Positions 9,031 through 17,671 of a DNA stretch of 64,000 bases are shown piece by piece. Location: NCBI RefSeq assembly GCF_002242685.1, contig NZ_NBIM01000001.1:1426001-1490000 (forward strand), in the 5' to 3' direction. The notes under the pieces were generated by a model. That model ran no database searches and was not told the DNA's origin. It saw only the letters and a list, made by a program, of their open reading frames with translations. The stretch's first letter is position 1. Each line of letters begins with the position of its first letter. A program made the position numbers and the translations under genes. Source of the DNA: Oceanimonas doudoroffii. Lineage in GTDB: Bacteria; Pseudomonadota; Gammaproteobacteria; Enterobacterales; Aeromonadaceae.

Positions 9031-10074
9031 ATGAAAGCCATTGGATACCAACACCCCGCCCCCATCAGCGAAGCCAGTGCCCTGGTGGATATTGAACTGC
9101 CGCAACCGGTGGCCACCGGCCGTGATCTGCTGGTGAAGGTGCACGCCATTGCCGTGAACCCGGTGGATTACAAGGTGCGCCAGCGCGCGGCGGCCGAGCC
9201 CGGTCAGTACAAGGTGCTGGGCTGGGATGCCGTGGGCGAAGTGGTGGCCACCGGTGCAGAGGTTAGCCTGTTCCAGCCGGGAGACCGCGTGTATTACGCC
9301 GGCGATCTGACCCGTCCGGGCAGCAATGCCGAATATCAGCTGGTGGATGAACGCCTGGTGGGCCACAAGCCCAGCAGCCTGTCCGATGCCGAGGCGGCCG
9401 CGCTGCCGCTGACCAGCATTACCGCCTGGGAGCTGCTGTTTGAACACCTGCAGCTGGCCCGTACCGAGCCCAACGGCGGCCAAACGTCAAATGAAGTACT
9501 GCTGGTGGTGGGCGCCGCCGGTGGTGTGGGCTCCATTTTGCTGCAACTGGCCAGGGTGCTGACCGGCGCCACCATTATCGCCACGGCTTCTCGCGAGGCA
9601 TCGCGCCATTGGGTAAACGAGCTGGGAGCCGATTATGTCGTGGATCACCGGCAACCGCTGAAGCCCCAGATTGATGCCCTGATAGCGCAGCACAACCTGG
9701 GTCCGGTCACCCATATTGCCAGCCTGAACGCCACCGAAGACTATTTCGAGACCTATGTCGACCTGCTGGCGCCCTTTGGCCGCATTGGCATGATTGACGA
9801 TCCCGACACCCTGGATGTGATGAAGCTCAAGCCCAAAAGCCTGTCGCTGCACATTGAGTTCATGTTTGCCCGCTCCATGCACCAGGCTCGCGACATGGGC
9901 GCCCAGCATGAATTGCTGCAGCAGGTGGCGCAACTGATCGATCAGGGGCATATTCGCACCACCCTGGGCAAGCAGCTGGGCGTCATTAACGCCGCCAATC
10001 TCAGGGCCGCCCATGCCGAGCTGGAATCGGGCCGCGCCGTGGGCAAGCTGGTGCTTGAAGGGTTTGAGCCGTAA
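9031..10074 (+). CDS. MDR-superfamily zinc-binding alcohol dehydrogenase family protein (quinone reductase-like)
   Basis: A 347-residue medium-chain dehydrogenase of the group annotated as zinc-binding alcohol dehydrogenase family protein. Seen are AVNPVDYKVRQ near residue 45, a GWDAVGEVVATG strand near 70 and the NADPH loop VVGAAGGVGSILLQLA near 155-170. The catalytic-zinc and structural-zinc cysteines of true alcohol dehydrogenases are not apparent, so a quinone or enone reductase role fits better. AAGGAG lies just before the ATG. It is a paralogue of the protein at 461-1450. The divergent LysR at 7993-8910 is the probable regulator. A strong hairpin follows at 10139-10166. Confidence 0.86.
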   Translation: MKAIGYQHPAPISEASALVDIELPQPVATGRDLLVKVHAIAVNPVDYKVRQRAAAEPGQYKVLGWDAVGEVVATGAEVSLFQPGDRVYYAGDLTRPGSNAEYQLVDERLVGHKPSSLSDAEAAALPLTSITAWELLFEHLQLARTEPNGGQTSNEVLLVVGAAGGVGSILLQLARVLTGATIIATASREASRHWVNELGADYVVDHRQPLKPQIDALIAQHNLGPVTHIASLNATEDYFETYVDLLAPFGRIGMIDDPDTLDVMKLKPKSLSLHIEFMFARSMHQARDMGAQHELLQQVAQLIDQGHIRTTLGKQLGVINAANLRAAHAELESGRAVGKLVLEGFEP

Positions 10075-10138
10075 TTCATTACCACACCCTGGCTTTACCA
10101 ACGCCAGAAGTGAGTTTTGACAACACGGCAGCATAATG

Positions 10139-10166
10139 AAGGCCGGTGCCTTTCGGCACCGGCCTT
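10139..10166. terminator. Hairpin between convergent dehydrogenase genes
   Basis: A perfect 12-bp stem (10139-10150 with 10155-10166) closes a 4-base loop, exactly between two convergent genes ending at 10074 and 10171. There is little T-run on either strand, but the stem is long and GC-rich and probably serves both directions. Confidence 0.6.
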
Positions 10167-10170
10167 GCCG

Positions 10171-11274
10171 TTATGACTCCGCTACCGTCAGCACCAGCTT
10201 GCCGGCCAGCTGCTTGGTCATAAAATCCTGCTGGGCCTGGTGTACTTCCGCCAACGCATAGGTTTTTGCCACCTGGGGCCGAATTTCTCCTCGCTCTATG
10301 TAGCGGATCAGGTTTTCGAACACATGTCTGGGCTGCCAGGTTGAGCCCAGCAGGCTCAGATCTTTCAAGTAGAGCGTGCGCACGTCCAGCTCCACCAAGG
10401 GCCCGGCAATGGCACCGGAAGCCACATAGCGCCCGCCCCGGCACAACAGCTCCGGCAGCTCGGGCCACTGCGGTCCAGCCACCAGATCCACCACCACCTG
10501 CACGCTGTCTGCCCCCACGACCTCAAGCAGCGAGGTGCCCCGGGCCACCAGCCGATCGGCCCCCAGGGCGCGCACGGCATCAAACTTATGCTCTCCGCAT
10601 ACCGCAATCACCTCCGCGCCCCGGCGCTTGGCAAGCTGCACCGCCGCCGAGCCGACACCACCGGAGGCGCCGGTGATCAGCACCCGCTCACCGGCCTTGA
10701 GTTCCGCCCGCTCCAGCATGCCTTCCGCCGTGGAATAGGCGCAGGGAAAAGACGCCAGCTCGGCATCGGTGAGCGAACTCTCTACGGCAAAGGTTTCGTG
10801 CGCCGGGGCCACGGCGTATTGCGCATAGCCGCCGTCACATTCGGAGCCAAAGGTCACCAGCTCGTAGGGCCTGGAGGTGGTCGAGGGTGCATGCATGGGC
10901 CGCACCAGCACCCGCTCTCCAATGCGCCCCTCGTCCACGCCCTGCCCCACTGCCACTATGGTGCCGCAACAATCCGCCCCCTGAATGCGGGGAAACGCAA
11001 TGGGGCTGCCCGACCAGCTGGCGTCTTCATGCCGGGCCGATGCCAGTCCGCTGCTGGTGGCGGCATCGGTGCCCGTGGTCACTCCCTTGGAGTACCAGCC
11101 GATACGGGTGTTGATGTCGGTGTTGTTGATCGCCGTGGCGCCCACTTGCATCAACACCTCGCCGGCGCCGGGCCGGGGCACGGGAAGATCGTTTCGATAC
11201 ACCAGTTTGTCAGGCCCGCCATGCCCCGTGAGCACCACGCCTGCCATGGTCTTTGGAATCTTGTCTACCGTCAT
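10171..11274 (-). CDS. Alcohol dehydrogenase family (MDR) oxidoreductase
   Basis: This 367-residue protein has the MDR layout: a GroES-like N-terminal domain (EVLMQVGATAINNTDINTRIG near residue 40), a GADCCGTIVAVGQGVD strand, and a Rossmann domain with ITGASGGVGSAAVQLAKRRGAEV near 200. A short stretch between the two (SSGLASARHEDASWSGSPI) is typical of larger MDR members related to zeta-crystallin. The ATG at 11272-11274 has AAAGGTGG upstream. An in-frame start 63 bases earlier has no ribosome site. The LysR gene at 11427 is divergent and is the likely regulator. The substrate is not known. Confidence 0.85.
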   Translation of the reverse strand: MTVDKIPKTMAGVVLTGHGGPDKLVYRNDLPVPRPGAGEVLMQVGATAINNTDINTRIGWYSKGVTTGTDAATSSGLASARHEDASWSGSPIAFPRIQGADCCGTIVAVGQGVDEGRIGERVLVRPMHAPSTTSRPYELVTFGSECDGGYAQYAVAPAHETFAVESSLTDAELASFPCAYSTAEGMLERAELKAGERVLITGASGGVGSAAVQLAKRRGAEVIAVCGEHKFDAVRALGADRLVARGTSLLEVVGADSVQVVVDLVAGPQWPELPELLCRGGRYVASGAIAGPLVELDVRTLYLKDLSLLGSTWQPRHVFENLIRYIERGEIRPQVAKTYALAEVHQAQQDFMTKQLAGKLVLTVAES

Positions 11275-11426
11275 GCCTGCCACCTTTGCGTAGGGTTTAA
11301 AAGGATCACCACTCGGTGGTGATGTGGCTGTCAGCATAAAAAGCCGACTATAATTCAGTCAAACGAATAGATACAATGAAGTAATTAAGAAAAAGTGAAC
11401 CACCGTTAACAAACAGGAGCCGCCCA

Positions 11427-12299
11427 ATGAAACCCCTGCTGGACCTTGAGTTACTCAACACCTTCACGGTGGTCGTGGCCGAGGGGGGATTCAAGGACGC
11501 CGCCGCCAGGCTGTTTCGTTCTCAGGCGGCGGTGAGCATGCAGATAAAACGCCTTGAAGAGCAGGCCGGCGCCTGTCTGCTGCAACGAAGCAACCAGGGC
11601 ATCTCCCTCACGACGGCGGGCAGCACCCTGCTGCGCTATGCCGAACAGTTCCAGCGACTGAACAACGAGGCCCTGAGCGCGCTGAGTGACAGCCCACTGC
11701 GGGGGCGGGTGCACTTTGGTGTGCCCACCGATTACGCCCAGGCGTTTTTGCAGCATTTTATTCCCCGGCTGCGCGTGTCGTTTCCCGAGCTTCAGCCCAG
11801 GGTGACCTGTGCCCGCAGCCGTGCCTTGCGGGACATGGTGAAGCGCTCCGAGCTGGATATTGCCATCGTGACCGGCGAGCCCCGCTTTCCGCAGGAAGAA
11901 GTGCTGTGGACGGAGCGGCTGCAGTGGTCGGCCGCCGCCGGCCTGGCCCCCGAGCCGGGCTCGCCGCTGCCGGTGGCGCTGTTTACCGGTGACTGCATTT
12001 TGCGGGAACTTAGCCTTAACGATCTGAAACAGGCCGGAATAAGTCATGATCCCGTGATGACCAGCACCGATCTGGAAAACATCTGCGCGGCGGTGAACAG
12101 CGGCCTGGCGGCCGCCCTGTTGCCCGAGTCCAGCCTGGTGGCCTGCACCACGCCCCTGCAGGGCGTTGACGGCCTGCCCCGGCATCATGTGTTCAGCATG
12201 AATCTGGTGTATGCCCCCACCCTGGAGAGCAGCTTTCACACGCCCCTGGCCAACTGCATGCGCGAAACCGCGCAATCGGTGATGAAGCTGGAAAACTGA
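11427..12299 (+). CDS. LysR-family transcriptional regulator
   Basis: A 290-residue LysR protein with HTH GGFKDAAARLFRSQAAVSMQIKRLE (about residues 20-44) and the linker-proximal ACLLQRSNQGISLTTAG. The effector domain contains GRVHFGVPTDYAQAFLQHFIP near 93. It is of the DsdC/AllS/YfaH-like type with a slightly short C-terminus. AGGAG precedes the ATG. It is divergent from the dehydrogenase gene at 10171-11274 across 152 bases, which suggests control of that gene. A second LysR gene follows on the same strand after 136 bases. Confidence 0.86.
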   Translation: MKPLLDLELLNTFTVVVAEGGFKDAAARLFRSQAAVSMQIKRLEEQAGACLLQRSNQGISLTTAGSTLLRYAEQFQRLNNEALSALSDSPLRGRVHFGVPTDYAQAFLQHFIPRLRVSFPELQPRVTCARSRALRDMVKRSELDIAIVTGEPRFPQEEVLWTERLQWSAAAGLAPEPGSPLPVALFTGDCILRELSLNDLKQAGISHDPVMTSTDLENICAAVNSGLAAALLPESSLVACTTPLQGVDGLPRHHVFSMNLVYAPTLESSFHTPLANCMRETAQSVMKLEN

Positions 12300-12435
12300 C
12301 CAAATCACTTTGCTCGGTTACCCTATTCGTTGCAAAGCCGGTAAAGATAAACACACCAGATCAGAAAAAACGATTTGCCGCGCATGCTTAGATATAATCC
12401 TGCTTCAAGACGGCTTTAATCCAAGAGTAACCTTT

Positions 12436-13308
12436 ATGCGTTCATTACCGGCACTGACCTCTCTACGCGTGTTCGAAACCACAGGCAAGTGCCTGAGCTT
12501 TACGCAGGCGGCAACCCAGTTGCATGTCACCCAGAGCGCGGTCAGCCGGCAGATCAAGCAACTGGAAGACTACCTTGGGGTAGCGCTGTTCATTCGCCGC
12601 CATCACCACCTGGAGCTGACCGAGTCCGGAAAACAACTGCTTGCCAAGCTGGAACAGTCCTTCAACCTGATGGAAAGTGCGGTACAGGAGCTGCGGGATC
12701 CCAAACAACGGCAAAAATTGGCCCTGCTGGTGCCCCCTACCTTTGCCACCCGCTGGCTGGCGCCCCGGCTGGCGAGCCTGCACCGGCACTCGCCGGAGCT
12801 GGAGTTATCCATTCACAACAGCGATGTGGACAGCAAATTATTCGACTGCTGTATTCGCTTCGGGCGCACGGCCAAACCAAGCCATTACAGTGAGCTGATC
12901 ATGCTGGAGCAGCACGTCGCCGTCTGCTCGCCGGAACTGCTTGAACAGGCACACGATCTGGAACACGCCGATGGCAGCCTGCTGCATATTCTGCACAAGG
13001 GTGAACGGCTGCCGGTGTGGCAAAACTGGCTGCAGGCCGCCGGCCTCACCGATCAGGTGGATGCCAGCCGCGGCATGGAGTTCAGCACCCTGGATCAGGT
13101 GACCAATGCCGCCATTAATGGCGCTGGCTTTGCCATCATTGACAAGCACATGATCAGCCGCGAACTGCAGTCTGGCGCCCTGGTTCCCTTCAGCGAGATT
13201 GAAGTCAGTGGCCCCTATGGCTACTGGCTAGATATCAACGCCGAACGCCAGGGGCTGGCCAAGGTCATTCGCTTTACTCAGTGGTTGCGTGAGATCAGCC
13301 CGGACTAA
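12436..13308 (+). CDS. GcvA-type LysR-family regulator
   Basis: A 290-residue regulator of the GcvA/AmpR branch: the start MRSLPALTSLRVFETTGK, the HTH LSFTQAATQLHVTQSAVSRQIKQLE, and LFIRRHHHLELTESG are the family hallmarks. The ATG at 12436 was chosen so that the protein begins as GcvA-type proteins do; a longer open frame to 12310 gives an unrelated tail. Late in the protein, NAAINGAGFAIIDKHMI is the usual GcvA-type GxGxA strand. It converges on the aldo/keto reductase gene, with a terminator at 13355-13381 between them. The target is unknown, though the adjacent aldo/keto reductase-BCCT block is a candidate. Confidence 0.87.
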   Translation: MRSLPALTSLRVFETTGKCLSFTQAATQLHVTQSAVSRQIKQLEDYLGVALFIRRHHHLELTESGKQLLAKLEQSFNLMESAVQELRDPKQRQKLALLVPPTFATRWLAPRLASLHRHSPELELSIHNSDVDSKLFDCCIRFGRTAKPSHYSELIMLEQHVAVCSPELLEQAHDLEHADGSLLHILHKGERLPVWQNWLQAAGLTDQVDASRGMEFSTLDQVTNAAINGAGFAIIDKHMISRELQSGALVPFSEIEVSGPYGYWLDINAERQGLAKVIRFTQWLREISPD

Positions 13309-13354
13309 ATCCCTGCAATTTGCACAGGCACCGCCTTCTCCAGCGAGATGCAAT

Positions 13355-13381
13355 AAAAAAGCCCCGCCAAGCGGGGCAAAA
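13355..13381 (-). terminator. Rho-independent terminator of the first aldo/keto reductase gene
   Basis: A 7-bp GC stem (13361-13367 with 13371-13377) is followed on the minus strand by six T. The same terminator recurs, slightly diverged, at 16371-16397 after the second copy of the gene. Confidence 0.85.
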
Positions 13382-13427
13382 GAGACCTGAAGCATAACAA
13401 CGTACTACGAGTGCTGTCGGCCGGTTA

Positions 13428-14447
13428 TCAGTCAATAAAGGGTGCCTGAGCGGGGCGCGCGCTGCGCGCAATACGCTTGCCGGCGGTATAGTCGTTGATC
13501 AGATCGCAGGGCGTGTAATTACGCTCAATCTCGTAAAGCTCTTCCGCGGTCAGCTGCATTTCAAGGGCGGCCAGCGCACTGTCAAACTGGGCCGGGCTGT
13601 CGGCACCCACCAGCATGGAAGACACTTCCGGCTTCTGCAGTACCCAGGCCTGGGCCACCTGTGCCGGCAGGCAACCGCGAGCGTCGGCCACCTTGGCCAC
13701 GGAGTGTGCGATATCCCTGGAGGCCTGATCGTTATACATCTCGGCGGTAAAGAAGTCGGTCTGGTTACGGGTGGACTGCAGATCGCTGGTCAGAATGCCC
13801 CGGGCCAGCGGACTGAAGACCGACACGCCAATGCCCTGATCCATGCAGAAGGGAATCATCTCCCGCTCTTCTTCACGGTAGGCACAGTTCAGCTGCAGCT
13901 GCATGTTGATCGGGCGGGCCCAGCCATTCTTGTCACACACCTGCAGGATCTTCGCCAGCTGCCAGGTGTACATGGTAGATACCCCGATATAGCGGGCCTT
14001 GCCGGCCAGCACGATGTCGTTGAGGGCACCCATGGTCTCTTCCACCGGGGTTTCGGTATCGAAATAATGCAGCATGTAGATATCGACATAATCCATGCCC
14101 ATGCGCTTGAGCGAGGCGTCGATGGCATCAAAGATATGCTTGCGCGAGTGCCCTTGCGCATTGATGTCATCGCTCATGGCATAGCCCACCTTGGTGGTGA
14201 TAACCAGCTCATCGCGACGGGCAATGCGGCGCAGCACGTTGCACACTACCTCTTCACCGGCACCGGTGGAGTAAAAGTCTGCCAGATCGATGAAGTTGAC
14301 TCCCATATCCAGGGCATGTGCGATAATGGGCTCACTTTCTTTTTCATTAAAGATCCAGGGTTTCCATTCCTTCGAGCCCATGTTCATGGTGCCGAGGCAG
14401 AGACGGGATACTTTCAGGCCGGACTGGCCAAGTCTTACGTATTGCAT
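13428..14447 (-). CDS. Aldo/keto reductase, copy A
   Basis: A 339-residue aldo/keto reductase. The catalytic tetrad is complete: Asp54 and Tyr59 in FIDLADFYS, Lys86 in TTKVG, and His127 in YMLHYFD. It should be an NADPH-dependent TIM-barrel carbonyl reductase in the cytoplasm. GAGGA precedes the ATG at 14445-14447. It lies just downstream of the BCCT transporter gene (68 bases), so the two are probably co-transcribed. Compared with copy B it differs at residues 2 (Gln/Glu), 34 (Asn/Asp) and 48 (Met/Lys) and nowhere else. The natural substrate is not known. A role in osmolyte metabolism is suggested only by the flanking BCCT genes and dddP. Confidence 0.92.
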   Translation of the reverse strand: MQYVRLGQSGLKVSRLCLGTMNMGSKEWKPWIFNEKESEPIIAHALDMGVNFIDLADFYSTGAGEEVVCNVLRRIARRDELVITTKVGYAMSDDINAQGHSRKHIFDAIDASLKRMGMDYVDIYMLHYFDTETPVEETMGALNDIVLAGKARYIGVSTMYTWQLAKILQVCDKNGWARPINMQLQLNCAYREEEREMIPFCMDQGIGVSVFSPLARGILTSDLQSTRNQTDFFTAEMYNDQASRDIAHSVAKVADARGCLPAQVAQAWVLQKPEVSSMLVGADSPAQFDSALAALEMQLTAEELYEIERNYTPCDLINDYTAGKRIARSARPAQAPFID

Positions 14448-14514
14448 GTTAAATCCTCAAAGGTAATGGTGGAGCCGAGTCAGCCCGACTCCATGTGTTA
14501 CAAGGTTGAATCGT

Positions 14515-16116
14515 TTATTTCTGTCCCAGTCCTGCCAGCGGACTAACACGCTCGGTTTCAGAGCCGGCTTCCATCTCGGCCAGTACGCTCGGCTTCAGCT
14601 CCACGGTCTGGCCGTTAACCTGGACCCGTTGCGCCAATTTCAGAAAGGCAAAGCCCGCTCCCAGCACAATCAACATGCCCGGTACGCCCGACAGGTTGAA
14701 CAGCATCTTGATCGCATCGACCCCGATATAACTCGCGCTGATCCAGGCGACAAAGGCGATGGCACAACCCCAGGTGGCCTTGACCCACAAGGGTGATTTC
14801 AGGTTTTCGGCATCCACGCCCTTGATGCAAAGGCCACCGATGGCATCGGTATTGGAGTCGGCCGCGGTAATGAAGGTGATGAAACAGGCAAAGATGAACA
14901 ATGCGCTGAGCAGGGTGCTGCCGGGCAGCTGCTCGAACAGCACATAAATGACCGAGGCAAAACCATGATCCTGATAGGCCTGGTACATGATGCCGCCGAG
15001 GGTGGTATCGAAATACAGCGAAGAGCCGCTGAAGATGCTGAACCACAGGAAACCGAACAGCGACGGCAGCAACAGGTTAACAATGATGAACTGACGCACC
15101 GTGTAGCCACGGGCAATCTTGCCGAGGAACAGGCAGCTAAGCGGTGCCCAGGCAAACCAGCTGGCAAAGAAGGCCACGGTCCACCAACCCGGCCACTGGT
15201 CGTTACCGGAGGCGCCGGTTACCAGGTTACGGGCGAAAAAGTCGGACAGATAAACCCCGAGTGACTCCACGCCCAAAGACAGGATGAACACGGTGGGCCC
15301 CACGATAAAGATGAACAAAGCACCGATGAAGTAGAGCCAGGTGTTGATGCGCGCCAGGGTCTGAATGCCGCGGTACAGGCCTGACGCGGCCGACATGATG
15401 GCGGAGCCGATAATGGCAATGGCGATAATCGCGTATCCGGCCACGCTTTTCTCGATGCCCAGTACCGACTCCATGCCATCGCCGATCACCAGCAGGCCGG
15501 AGGTCAGGGTGGCGGACATGCCCAGCACCACCGAAAACAGCGCCAGACCGTCAATGACCTGGCCGCCGGTGCCATCCACCCGGCGGCCCAGCAGCGGACG
15601 CAGCATGGAGCCGATGGAAAAGGGCAGCTTGAGGTTGTGGAATGCCAGCGCAAAGGCCAGGCCAGCAACGGTATAGATGCTGTATGGGGTAATGGTCCAG
15701 TGCACGAAGATGGTGGACATGGCAAAGCGCATTGACTCGGCGCTCTCGGGCATCACTCCCAGGTACTTGGGGGGTTCATGGTAGTGCAGCACCGGCTCGG
15801 CCACCGACCAGAACAGGATGCCCATGGCAATGACGGTGGTTAAGGAAACCGCAAACCAGCGGAACGGCGTTAGCATGGGAGCGGCCTTTTCGCCGCCAAT
15901 GCGCACTCGACCGATAGGCGCGCAAAACGCATAGGCGGCGATAAACACCATCAACAAGGCACTGAGATTAAACAGCCAGGAGAGGTTGGCCATGATCACG
16001 CTATTCAGCGTTGAGGTACCGGCAATGAAGTTCTGCTTGTCGATGATGGTGTAGATAACCGTCAGGGCAAGGCAGGCAAATGCCGGCCAGAAGGTAATGG
16101 GTCTGATGTTTTTCAT
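14515..16116 (-). CDS. BCCT-family betaine/choline/carnitine-type transporter 1
   Basis: A 533-residue integral membrane protein with about twelve helices. Family signs are ILFWSVAEPVLHYHEPP near residue 100 (usually GVAEPxxHY) and a long GWWTVAFFASWFAWAPLSCLFLGKIARG region near 310, equal to the substrate-binding helix 8 of BetP, which here departs from the usual WWxxW pattern. BCCT carriers import trimethylammonium or dimethylsulfonium osmolytes with Na+ or H+. TAGGGA precedes the ATG at 16114-16116; a few residues more could be added by an upstream start. It sits between two near-identical aldo/keto reductase genes. With dddP 3 kb away, DMSP or glycine betaine are plausible substrates, by inference. 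Confidence 0.88.
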   Translation of the reverse strand: MKNIRPITFWPAFACLALTVIYTIIDKQNFIAGTSTLNSVIMANLSWLFNLSALLMVFIAAYAFCAPIGRVRIGGEKAAPMLTPFRWFAVSLTTVIAMGILFWSVAEPVLHYHEPPKYLGVMPESAESMRFAMSTIFVHWTITPYSIYTVAGLAFALAFHNLKLPFSIGSMLRPLLGRRVDGTGGQVIDGLALFSVVLGMSATLTSGLLVIGDGMESVLGIEKSVAGYAIIAIAIIGSAIMSAASGLYRGIQTLARINTWLYFIGALFIFIVGPTVFILSLGVESLGVYLSDFFARNLVTGASGNDQWPGWWTVAFFASWFAWAPLSCLFLGKIARGYTVRQFIIVNLLLPSLFGFLWFSIFSGSSLYFDTTLGGIMYQAYQDHGFASVIYVLFEQLPGSTLLSALFIFACFITFITAADSNTDAIGGLCIKGVDAENLKSPLWVKATWGCAIAFVAWISASYIGVDAIKMLFNLSGVPGMLIVLGAGFAFLKLAQRVQVNGQTVELKPSVLAEMEAGSETERVSPLAGLGQK

Positions 16117-16370
16117 ATAAATCCCTACGTAATGATTCACCTGTGTAGTGAATCTTCCTTCAACTATTCCAATCGCCGCTCAGCATGCTTCAGCGGAAAA
16201 GAAACTCAAAATGACATAAATGCGATCAACCATGAAAAAATGTCATAACAAAAAACAAACAAAAATCTGTTTTTCTACCAAGCACTTAGATTACAAAGGG
16301 GTGGATGCAGGTCAGCTAGACGAGCATGAGCCAGACGAGCCACATGTCGTGTTCCTTTATATCCGAACAT

Positions 16371-16397
16371 AAAAAAGCCCCGACAAGCGGGGCAAAA
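16371..16397 (-). terminator. Rho-independent terminator of the second aldo/keto reductase gene
   Basis: Stem GCCCCG (16377-16382) with CGGGGC (16388-16393), followed by six T on the minus strand. One base in the loop-proximal part differs from the copy at 13355-13381. The 230 bases from here to the BCCT1 start are AT-rich and hold no gene. Confidence 0.85.
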
Positions 16398-16437
16398 GAG
16401 ACCTAAAACAACGTGCTATGAAAATGCCAACAGGTGA

Positions 16438-17457
16438 TCAGTCAATAAAGGGCGCCTGAGCGGGGCGCGCGCTGCGCGCAATACGCTTGCCGGCGGTATA
16501 GTCGTTGATCAGATCGCAGGGCGTGTAATTACGCTCAATCTCGTAAAGCTCTTCCGCGGTCAACTGCATTTCAAGGGCGGCCAGCGCACTGTCAAACTGG
16601 GCCGGGCTGTCGGCACCCACCAGCATGGAAGACACTTCCGGTTTCTGCAGTACCCAGGCCTGGGCCACCTGTGCCGGCAGGCAACCGCGAGCGTCGGCCA
16701 CCTTGGCCACGGAGTGGGCGATATCCCTGGAGGCCTGATCGTTATACATCTCGGCGGTAAAGAAGTCGGTCTGGTTGCGGGTGGACTGCAGATCGCTGGT
16801 CAGAATGCCCCGGGCCAGCGGACTGAAGACCGACACGCCAATGCCCTGATCCATGCAGAAGGGAATCATCTCCCGCTCTTCTTCACGGTAGGCACAGTTC
16901 AGCTGCAGCTGCATGTTGATCGGGCGGGCCCAGCCATTCTTGTCACACACCTGCAGGATCTTCGCCAGCTGCCAGGTGTACATGGTAGATACCCCGATAT
17001 AGCGGGCCTTGCCGGCCAGCACGATGTCGTTGAGGGCACCCATGGTCTCTTCCACCGGGGTTTCGGTATCGAAATAATGCAGCATGTAGATATCGACATA
17101 ATCCATGCCCATGCGCTTGAGCGAGGCGTCGATGGCATCAAAGATATGCTTGCGTGAGTGCCCCTGCGCATTGATGTCATCGCTCATGGCGTAGCCCACC
17201 TTGGTGGTGATAACCAGCTCATCGCGACGGGCAATGCGGCGCAGCACGTTGCACACTACCTCTTCACCGGCACCGGTGGAGTAAAAGTCTGCCAAATCGA
17301 TGAAGTTGACCCCCTTATCCAGGGCATGCGCGATAATGGGCTCACTTTCTTTTTCATCAAAGATCCAGGGTTTCCATTCTTTCGAGCCCATGTTCATGGT
17401 GCCGAGGCAGAGACGGGATACTTTCAGGCCGGACTGGCCAAGGCGTACATATTCCAT
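16438..17457 (-). CDS. Aldo/keto reductase, copy B
   Basis: A 339-residue enzyme identical to copy A (13428-14447) except at residues 2, 34 and 48. All three changes lie in the first 50 residues, and the catalytic Asp54, Tyr59, Lys86 and His127 are unchanged. GGGAG precedes the ATG at 17455-17457. It has its own terminator downstream and 213 AT-rich bases upstream, so it may be a single-gene unit, unlike copy A, which follows BCCT1 closely. The changed N-terminal region and different upstream DNA suggest different expression and not a new function. Confidence 0.92.
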   Translation of the reverse strand: MEYVRLGQSGLKVSRLCLGTMNMGSKEWKPWIFDEKESEPIIAHALDKGVNFIDLADFYSTGAGEEVVCNVLRRIARRDELVITTKVGYAMSDDINAQGHSRKHIFDAIDASLKRMGMDYVDIYMLHYFDTETPVEETMGALNDIVLAGKARYIGVSTMYTWQLAKILQVCDKNGWARPINMQLQLNCAYREEEREMIPFCMDQGIGVSVFSPLARGILTSDLQSTRNQTDFFTAEMYNDQASRDIAHSVAKVADARGCLPAQVAQAWVLQKPEVSSMLVGADSPAQFDSALAALEMQLTAEELYEIERNYTPCDLINDYTAGKRIARSARPAQAPFID

Positions 17458-17591
17458 GTTTCACTCCCAAATATTAAGACAGCATTTAAAACACAATAAT
17501 GATCATCCCATAGTTAAAAGACGAAACGCCTATTAACCCAAGCGGAATAAAACTGACAAATTAATTAGATAACAAAGCACCATTCGCCCAG

Positions 17592-17631
17592 GCTGAGTGT
17601 CTTATAACGAAACAAATAAAAGACACTCAGC
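17592..17631 (-). terminator. Hairpin downstream of BCCT transporter 2
   Basis: A 12-bp perfect inverted repeat (17592-17603 with 17620-17631) around a 16-base AT-rich loop, 41 bases past the stop of BCCT2. No clear T-run follows on the minus strand, so it may be an inefficient terminator or an mRNA end stabiliser. Confidence 0.5.
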
Positions 17632-17671
17632 TTGGCTAACAAATCAAGTCTTAACACAATGACTTATTAAC

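Larger units (their letters stand above)
13355..14447 (-). repeat. Direct repeat copy A (aldo/keto reductase plus terminator)
   Basis: About 1.1 kb that recurs in the same orientation at 16371-17457. The coding part differs at only about twenty scattered bases by eye, and the terminator is also shared. The short stretch between stop codon and terminator has diverged more than the gene itself. Confidence 0.9.
16371..17457 (-). repeat. Direct repeat copy B (aldo/keto reductase plus terminator)
   Basis: The second copy of the block at 13355-14447, same orientation, about 3.0 kb away. Recombination between the two would delete the BCCT1 gene and one reductase copy. Confidence 0.9.
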
